NCBI GenBank assembly: GCA_003153035.1
Contig: PMBT01000139.1
Location: forward strand, 1 to 38,443
DNA from: Opitutia bacterium
Lineage (GTDB): Bacteria; Verrucomicrobiota; Verrucomicrobiia; Opitutales; Opitutaceae
DNA: 38,443 nucleotides
Direction: 5' to 3'
The notes under the pieces were generated by a model that saw nothing but the letters and a program-made list of their open reading frames with translations, did not search any database and was not told the DNA's origin. Of the stretch, positions 33,098-38,443 are shown one piece after another (within the stretch, counting starts at the first letter, position 1; every line of letters begins with the position of its first letter). The position numbers and the translations under genes were made by a program.

Positions 33098-33814
33098 TCA
33101 GCGGAGATCGAACAGCAGCGCCTCGCTTGGCTGGGTTGCGGTGAGCGTGAGAATCCCCGCTTCTTCGGCGCTCACGCCGTCGCCGGTCACGAGCGCAACG
33201 CCGTTCAGTGCCAACTCCCCCTCGGCGACCTGCAGCCACGCGCCCCGACCCGGCCTGAGCTCATGCGTCACGGTTTGTCCGGGCTTGAGCCGGATGCGAA
33301 AGATGTCGGCGTCCTGGTGAATGGTCGCCGAGCCGTCGCGTCCGTCGGGTGAAATCACGAGCACTTTCGAGGCGTCCGCCTGCGCGGCTGGCGGGTGCCA
33401 CTCGGTGTAGCTCGGCGTGAGGCCGCGCTCGCGCGGCAGGATCCAGATCTGCAGAAAATGGGCCGGCTTGTCGGATAATGGATTGAACTCGCTGTGCGTT
33501 ACTCCCGTGCCCGCGCTCATGAGCTGGATCTGGCCCGGTTTGAGCACGCGACCGTTGCCCAGGCTGTCCTTGTGCGCCAACTCCCCTGCCAGCACGTAGC
33601 TGAAAATCTCCATCTCGCGGTGCGGATGCGTGCCGAACCCCTTCCCCGGAGCGACCCGGTCGTCGTTGATGACCCGCAGCGAGCGGAACCCCATCTGGGC
33701 CGGATCGTGGTAATCGGCGAACGAGAACGTGTGATACGATTTCAGCCAGCCATGATCGGCTAGGCCGCGCTCGTCCGCCCGCCGAATATGTAGTTTGGAT
33801 ACGGTTGCTTTCAT
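33098..33814 (-). CDS. pirin family protein (YhhW-type bicupin)
   Basis: 238 residues, cytosolic. Pirins of this type bind a metal in the N-terminal cupin and some act as quercetin 2,3-dioxygenases. Family marks are HGWLKSYHTFSFADY, RVINDDRVAPGKGFGTHPHREMEIFSYVL (broken here for reading: GFGTHPHREME), the third ligand region MSAGTGVTHSEFN, and LQIWILPRERGLTPSY. The expected ligands, two His in THPH, one His and one Glu in THSEFN, are all present. The C-terminal cupin ends with EALLFDLR. The gene stands alone; the ATG at 33814 gives the standard length. The physiological substrate is unknown. Confidence 0.93.
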   Translation of the reverse strand: MKATVSKLHIRRADERGLADHGWLKSYHTFSFADYHDPAQMGFRSLRVINDDRVAPGKGFGTHPHREMEIFSYVLAGELAHKDSLGNGRVLKPGQIQLMSAGTGVTHSEFNPLSDKPAHFLQIWILPRERGLTPSYTEWHPPAAQADASKVLVISPDGRDGSATIHQDADIFRIRLKPGQTVTHELRPGRGAWLQVAEGELALNGVALVTGDGVSAEEAGILTLTATQPSEALLFDLR

Positions 33815-34107
33815 CGGAGCAACATACCCCTCGCACGCGAAGTCGCAACTGCCGCCGAACAGCCGGAAGGGAATCTGCACGACAATGAGACAATCACTGC
33901 GGTGAATACCTACGCGACCGTCGCGAGGTTGGCGAAGCGAAATCCCCTTGCAGGAATTTCGTCGCACCCGGCAATCCCGAAGACGATCTGCTCATGCGCA
34001 ATTTCTCCACCATGACGTGGTCCGAGATTTGTCTCCGGCTGCCCTAAGTTGAGCCGCGGCCGGTTTCTCCCGACGCCCTGACTCAACCTGGGATGGGCGT
34101 CTGCGTG
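33815..34107. other. intergenic region between pirin and GH172 genes
   Basis: 293 bases upstream of the pirin gene. A loose AGTTGAG/CTCAACC inverted repeat (about 34047-34089) may be a terminator for the GH172 gene, which ends at 34108 on the same strand. Nothing else is clear. Confidence 0.3.
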
Positions 34108-35286
34108 CTATTTTCCAGCCAGGCCGCGGGATCGTCCCTCCGCCGAGATCAGAGCGGGGAGGTCGTTGTCCGGACGATCAAGATAGAAGTAAGCACAACT
34201 GGACACATCGTCCTGCCGCTCAAAAAGCCCGTAGGGGGCGAGCTTCGGATCTTCCCAATCTACAGTTCGGCCCGGCTCGATGGAGCGGAGCGAGCTTTGG
34301 GCCGCGCGAAATGAAGTAACGGATTGGGGGTCCCAACATCCGATCTGCTGGAGCGTGACGCGGAGATCAGAATGAAAAAAGATGGGATCGGGGACATGGT
34401 AGCGATAAAAGCAGAAACTCTGCGTTTCAGGGTTCGCGTAGGGGCAGCCCTGGTAGAGGTGAGCATACGTGCCCAGCCCCCAACCGGAACCGGCGTAGTC
34501 CTCGCAACCGGTGCCGCAAAGGGTGGGATTCGCGGTATCCCCATCGAGATACGCCTTCACTTCGCCTTCACCCCACCAGCTCTGGAAGAACTGGTGCTGG
34601 TCCGCGATCACGCCAATGTTGACTCCGAGAAAGCGGCCGCGCCCCGACACCTTGGGGAGGATGGTGTAATCGCGGCGGAGTTCAGTTGGATTCTCGCGGT
34701 TGAACCAGGCATGGAAATAAAGCACATCGTCGCCGTGCCGGTCACCGATTGTGTAGTCGACATCATAAAAGAGCATGTCGATGTCGGCGCTAGTTTCGTT
34801 GACCAGCAGCACCTTCATCCCGGTGCGAAATGGCATCGGAACCACACAGTTGAAGCTGCGTCCCTCCGGGCTGGAAAACAGGGCCGATTGAAACGCGGCT
34901 GACCGGCCAAGTCCCACTCCAAAAAAATCCCCGAGCGGAGCGCTGATGGCGGGCTTTTTCGCCCCGTCCCAGTAGAATTCGATCCGCACGCCTCGCAATG
35001 TCTGAGGCGTCCGTTGACTGATCGTCAGCCAGATCCGGTGAATCATCCCACTCGTGTCCCGGGCCTCGGCGAGTATGGCGGTGGCACCCGCCTTGACGGC
35101 AACACAAGGCCGCCCTTTGCGCCCCTCCTGGGTCAGGCCGCCCTGGCCTTTCGTCCCCTGCGGGTTCTCCGCGCTCGCCCAGCGAGATTCCACACCCGGC
35201 ACCATCCGAAAAAGATCTTCCGCCCGCATGGGGTGACAACAGAGCAGAAGGCAGGAGGCGACGAGAAGAAACTTCTGGAGTTTCAC
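34108..35286 (-). CDS. secreted GH172 (DUF2961) glycoside hydrolase
   Basis: About 392 residues from the GTG at 35286, which directly opens a signal peptide (KLQKFLLVASCLLLCCHPMRA); a GTG seven codons earlier is an alternative. DUF2961 is the founding domain of GH172, which includes enzymes acting on fructofuranosides and arabinofuranosides. Conserved segments are AEARDTSGMIHRIWLT, VRIEFYWDG, PLGDFFGVG, NCVVPMPFRTGMKV, WWGEGEVKAYLDGD and CGTGCEDYAGSGWG; Glu262 of the last and the Glu residues of WWGEGE are the expected catalytic acids. Length is typical for a single-domain member. It lies 51 bases downstream of the GH9 gene on the same strand and may be co-transcribed with it. Confidence 0.88.
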   Translation of the reverse strand: MKLQKFLLVASCLLLCCHPMRAEDLFRMVPGVESRWASAENPQGTKGQGGLTQEGRKGRPCVAVKAGATAILAEARDTSGMIHRIWLTISQRTPQTLRGVRIEFYWDGAKKPAISAPLGDFFGVGLGRSAAFQSALFSSPEGRSFNCVVPMPFRTGMKVLLVNETSADIDMLFYDVDYTIGDRHGDDVLYFHAWFNRENPTELRRDYTILPKVSGRGRFLGVNIGVIADQHQFFQSWWGEGEVKAYLDGDTANPTLCGTGCEDYAGSGWGLGTYAHLYQGCPYANPETQSFCFYRYHVPDPIFFHSDLRVTLQQIGCWDPQSVTSFRAAQSSLRSIEPGRTVDWEDPKLAPYGLFERQDDVSSCAYFYLDRPDNDLPALISAEGRSRGLAGK

Positions 35287-35337
35287 GATGTGAAGGCTGG
35301 CCCGCACGAGAACATTGGAGTCGGTCCAAGGCGTCGG

Positions 35338-37887
35338 TCAATGCTTGGCCAGCTGGTCGGCCGCGAGGATGAGGAACACGTAGTCCGAGGTCGGGTAGCC
35401 CATGCAGTACTCTCCCTGTTGCCACAGGAAGGGCCACTCGAGCAACTCGGGAAAGTCGGGGCGAATGAGCGCCGTGCCGGAGGCGATGCCACCGGGGATG
35501 TAGGACCAGTCGGCCCGGTTCATGCCGTAGGCTGGGATCATCGACTTCGCGCCCACTCCGGAAACGAACGAGGCCGTGTTGGGACCGGGGTGGCAGCCGA
35601 GAATGAAATTGACCGCATCGAGCATGTAAGTGTCAGGAAAGATGTCCGGGGCGCCCGCATGCAGGAAGAATTGCTCCACGCCAAAGCGCTGGATGTCCCA
35701 ACCGGCTCCCCAGACTTCCGGCGTGTAGGGAATGCCGTAGGGGGTGATTCTTCCAAGGGCATCCACCCGCACCCGGTAGGCGCGCAGCGCCGTCCTGATC
35801 TTGTCGGTGTACGCCGGGTCCTTGACCAGACCCAGGGACCGGGCGCCCAGCCAGCCGACGCGGTCGATCTGTTGGACGGTTTTGTCGCGAAGGCTCACGA
35901 TCACGTCGGCGTATTTCTTCTCGCCCGTGCTCTGGTAGAGCTCTATCGCCGGCTCAAGCCGTTCTAAGGAGATGTCGGGCGCTTTGGCGCTGGCCCAGAG
36001 CTCCCGGGCAATGCGCAGGCAGTCGTTGGCGAGGGGGTCATTGAAGCCCTTGAGGGCGCGGTAGGCGGCGGCCAGGCCGCCCGCCGTGTCTAACTCCCGG
36101 CGCGGGTTCTCCTCGGTGAAAACCCACCGGTCGTCCGCGGAGCCCGGCGATCCGAGCGGCGGGAGATGGTCGATCTTCGGCTCCGACTGGTCCCCCGCCA
36201 CGGCCGCCGCAGCGAGCACCTTGAGCGCGGCGCCATCGGTGTCGTGAAACACGAGGTTGTCGGTCATGCCAGCCGCGTCGCCGAGGAAGGTGTACTGGTG
36301 CAGCGAGGCGTCCTGGATTCCCCGGTAGAGCCGGCCCAGCGAATTGTAGCCGCCGACCACCGTGAGCACGCCGTGCTCGATCTGCTGGAGGATATCCGGC
36401 TTCCCGTCGGGCTGGTGGATCTCAACAATCCGGGCCGCCTGATCGATCGAGGTGTTGTCGAGGTCGGGATGGAACAGCTCCCAGGCGAGCGCCAGCCCGT
36501 GAACCGTTTCGATCTGCGACTCGATCCGCAGGTCGTGATCCCCCGCGTCGTACCACCCACCCCGGTCCAAGCCGGGGACATGCTCGCCCGGCTGGTATTT
36601 CGTCAGGGTCGAAGGGCCCTGTTCATAGCCGTCAAAATGGTTATGGTTCACCGGGGCCATGAGCGCATCATCGCTGTGCGCGAGGCCATGCCAGACGCGG
36701 TATTTGTCATTCACGCGCATGTGGGCCATCTGTACCGGCAGGAAATACTCGACCGTCGGTTGCCAGACGTTGCGCTCGAACACGCGGTCACTGATTTGGA
36801 ACACGCTCGAGCGGCGATCACCGTACCCGACCTGGTACATCCCGGGCTTTACTACGTCCGTGAAGTCGAATTGGAGGTAGTGGGACCGCAGGAAGCACCC
36901 CCAGTTCCTTGCGGGGCGCTCGGCCACGAGTTCGGCGCCTGTCTCCGTGATGCGATAGAGCGCGGCCGGATGGAAATCGGTCTCGTGCCGGTCGAGCTCG
37001 ACGACCGCGATCTTTTGCTGTCCCGGGTAATAGCCGACCTGGGAGACCTGGATGACGGGCTCGGACTTCCAGGCGGGGATCGCGTGCGGACTGACGCGCC
37101 ATTCGATGGCGCCCTTCGTCGCGCCGGCCGGAACCAGCGCCCGAACCACGAACCAGCCGTTGTTGTGCTTGGCCCGGCCGTCAAGGAGCTGTAGCTCGCC
37201 CCCGCGCATGGCCTCGATCGTCATGCGCTGCAGGTCCGACTCCGGCGCGACTGCGAGCTTTTTCCCGTGGCCGAGTGGAGCGAGCTCGTAGTCGCCATTG
37301 GTGTCGGCCCCCGGGCCGTTCGCTTGCCGGGGAAAGATGCCGAACTGGCCGCCGATCTCAAAGGATTTGCCGAAGAGGGTGCCGGGATAGAGCTCGAGAT
37401 TAAATCCGACACGCCCGATCCATCCGGTCGGCAGGGGTTCGTCGAGATCGACGATGATGCAGAAGGCCGCGCCGTCCGGCTTCACCTTGACCACGTAGCC
37501 CAGCTTCAGGTCGGGATAGCCGATCGGATTGAGGCCCTTGCGGTTCCTGGTCTCGTCCGGATAGGTCATGCGCACGCTGATTTCCTGCGCGTCGCGGTTG
37601 ACCGTGCGCGGCCCGACCGCCGGCGTCGGCTGCCACTGGCCGGGCGTGGGATCGAGCCGGAGATCGCCATTCGTCGCGACCCTCTGGCCGTTCTGGATGA
37701 CGCTGACGCCGCCCTGGTGGCCTTCGGGATAGAAATCCTGCGCCAGCATCACGTTGAGCCCGGTCATCTCCAGGTATTCCTGATCGTTGATGGAAAGTGT
37801 CTCGGCCGCGGGTTGTGGCGGGGCCGCGCGGGAGTTGAGCGCAAGGGCCAGCGCGAAGGTTGAGAACACTGCTTGTCGGAGGTTCAT
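35338..37887 (-). CDS. secreted GH9 endoglucanase-like enzyme with long N-terminal module
   Basis: 849 residues with a signal peptide (VFSTFALALALNSRAAP). Residues about 30-270 are a beta-rich module I do not recognise, with NDQEYLEMTGLNVML, and FNLELYPGTLFGKSF. Then comes a CelD_N Ig-like domain (about 275-370, VIQVSQVGYYPGQQKIA, PGMYQVGYGD) and the GH9 (alpha/alpha)6 barrel. The catalytic site shows Asp447 and Asp450 in GGWYDAGDHD, the His of LGCHPGPNTASFVSGVG, and Glu826 in QQGEYCMGYP as likely general acid. GH9 enzymes cut beta-1,4-glucans and related chains. I chose the ATG at 37887 before the signal peptide. The GH172 gene follows. Family is firm; the N-terminal module makes the substrate uncertain. 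Confidence 0.9.
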   Translation of the reverse strand: MNLRQAVFSTFALALALNSRAAPPQPAAETLSINDQEYLEMTGLNVMLAQDFYPEGHQGGVSVIQNGQRVATNGDLRLDPTPGQWQPTPAVGPRTVNRDAQEISVRMTYPDETRNRKGLNPIGYPDLKLGYVVKVKPDGAAFCIIVDLDEPLPTGWIGRVGFNLELYPGTLFGKSFEIGGQFGIFPRQANGPGADTNGDYELAPLGHGKKLAVAPESDLQRMTIEAMRGGELQLLDGRAKHNNGWFVVRALVPAGATKGAIEWRVSPHAIPAWKSEPVIQVSQVGYYPGQQKIAVVELDRHETDFHPAALYRITETGAELVAERPARNWGCFLRSHYLQFDFTDVVKPGMYQVGYGDRRSSVFQISDRVFERNVWQPTVEYFLPVQMAHMRVNDKYRVWHGLAHSDDALMAPVNHNHFDGYEQGPSTLTKYQPGEHVPGLDRGGWYDAGDHDLRIESQIETVHGLALAWELFHPDLDNTSIDQAARIVEIHQPDGKPDILQQIEHGVLTVVGGYNSLGRLYRGIQDASLHQYTFLGDAAGMTDNLVFHDTDGAALKVLAAAAVAGDQSEPKIDHLPPLGSPGSADDRWVFTEENPRRELDTAGGLAAAYRALKGFNDPLANDCLRIARELWASAKAPDISLERLEPAIELYQSTGEKKYADVIVSLRDKTVQQIDRVGWLGARSLGLVKDPAYTDKIRTALRAYRVRVDALGRITPYGIPYTPEVWGAGWDIQRFGVEQFFLHAGAPDIFPDTYMLDAVNFILGCHPGPNTASFVSGVGAKSMIPAYGMNRADWSYIPGGIASGTALIRPDFPELLEWPFLWQQGEYCMGYPTSDYVFLILAADQLAKH

Positions 37888-37956
37888 AGGTTTCAAATTG
37901 CAGGGGGATGGTCGCCCGGGAGCCCGGCAATACGCAAGTCCGACAGACCGCCAGCC

Positions 37957-37990
37957 CGAAGATTTCACACCCGGAGGTGCGAGATCTTCG
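37957..37990. repeat. 15-bp hairpin upstream of the GH9 gene
   Basis: The arms 37957-37971 and 37976-37990 pair at 13 of 15 positions plus one G-U, around a 4-base loop. The element sits 70-100 bases upstream of the GH9 start, so it would lie in the leader or promoter. It could be a REP-like repeat or a leader structure. Confidence 0.4.
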
Positions 37991-38063
37991 CCCTGTCGGG
38001 GCACCTTCGTCGAGGCAAGCCGCGACGGAGTCGCTCTGGCAGCCGCAGGCCAGATGGAAATCT

Positions 38064-38082
38064 CGCGCCAAAGGTTGGCGCG
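38064..38082 (-). terminator. hairpin after the partial gene at the right edge
   Basis: CGCGCCAA-AGG-TTGGCGCG is a perfect 8-bp stem with a 3-base loop, 18 bases past the stop at 38100 on the minus strand, followed there by AGATTTCC. It fits a terminator without a strong U-tract, though a REP-type palindrome is also possible. Confidence 0.45.
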
Positions 38083-38099
38083 GCGATGAACTATTCGGG

Positions 38100-38443
38100 T
38101 TAGCGTCGGTCGAAGATCAATGTTTGCTCGACTTTTCCCGGTCCCCGGAACGAGTCCGAGACGGCATGGATGGACAGTCGATCCCCCTGTCTGAGGATGG
38201 TCCAAGTCTCCAGCCTCTTCAGCTTCGTTCCCGGCGGCCCCCAGACGAGCGCGATCACCGAGTCCATGATGAGCGTCGATCCGTCGGCGCTCATCCGGGC
38301 CACCGTGGTGCGCGGGGACCTCATGAACTCCGACTTCGATTCGCTTCCATCGAGCACGTACTTCGCCTCGGTGGTCTCATCGTCGGTGAATTCGCGGATC
38401 ACGGTTGAGCGCACCGTGAGGACATTGCCCTGATGGGTGACGA
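38100..38443 (-). CDS. C-terminal part of an unknown protein (5' end outside window)
   Basis: The minus-strand frame is open from the window edge to the TAA at 38100, about 113 codons. It reads VREFTDDETTEAKYVLDG-like beta strands, then RTTVARMSADGSTLIMDSV, WGPPGTKLKRLETWTILRQG, RLSIHAVSDSF and VEQTLIFDRR. The alternating pattern resembles a small lipocalin-like beta-barrel that stores or binds a ligand, but I cannot name a family from this part. A GTG at 38414 could be an internal start, but the frame continues beyond the window. Confidence 0.6.
   Translation of the reverse strand, partial: VTHQGNVLTVRSTVIREFTDDETTEAKYVLDGSESKSEFMRSPRTTVARMSADGSTLIMDSVIALVWGPPGTKLKRLETWTILRQGDRLSIHAVSDSFRGPGKVEQTLIFDRR

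Noticed and set aside
2399-37887. A polysaccharide utilisation locus of the SusC/SusD type
   Set aside because: There are several glycoside hydrolases, but they are scattered on both strands and there is no SusC-like receptor, SusD-like lipoprotein or linked sugar regulator.

Overview
The window is a GC-rich, densely coded stretch of a free-living, polysaccharide-degrading Gram-negative bacterium. Gene content suggests Verrucomicrobiota, probably Opitutaceae or a close relative: many secreted glycoside hydrolases (GH3, GH106, GH172, GH9), TolB-like propellers, lipoprotein-type sugar isomerases, few Shine-Dalgarno sequences, and REP-like palindromes. The placement is inferred from gene content, not from a marker tree. 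No tRNA, rRNA, CRISPR array, insertion sequence or phage gene was recognised.

Layout. 1-751 (-): 5' part of a CTC-type ribosomal protein L25. 994-2199 (-): an imidazolonepropionase-like amidohydrolase with altered metal-ligand positions. 2399-4915 (+): secreted GH3 beta-glucosidase with a PA14 insert, followed by a REP doublet. 5049-8680 (-): three-gene operon (TolB/DUF1349-like protein, lipoprotein sugar isomerase, MFS transporter). 8870-11151 (+): two-gene ABC exporter. 11440-12423 (+): secreted beta-propeller. 12706-13239 (-): exported peroxiredoxin.

The centrepiece is 13442-27299. A nine-gene minus-strand operon (22166 down to 13442) encodes a DUF3450-like coiled-coil protein, a long TtpC-like ExbB, ExbB, ExbD, TonB, a TPR protein, two tandem paralogues ending in TonB_C-like domains, and an unknown exported protein. 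The first six follow the gene order of the Vibrio TonB2 system. Divergently lie a sigma-54 response regulator, an unknown exported protein with internal repeats, and a histidine kinase. Two sigma-54 promoters (TGGCAC-N5-GTGC), one for the Ton operon and one for the repeat protein plus kinase, each have an AAGGTTGC-type inverted repeat centred exactly 108 bp upstream of the -12 GC. The likely circuit is that the kinase signals to the regulator, which activates the Ton operon and also its own kinase and the repeat protein.

27326-38443 is mostly secreted carbohydrate-active and accessory proteins: GH106-like rhamnosidase (-), small lipoprotein (-), alpha/beta hydrolase (+), second small lipoprotein (-), pirin (-), GH172 (-), GH9 (-), and a partial unknown gene (-). 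The two small lipoprotein genes share a near-identical 21-base word across their stop codons and a 13-base word upstream, which suggests a shared cassette or repeat origin.
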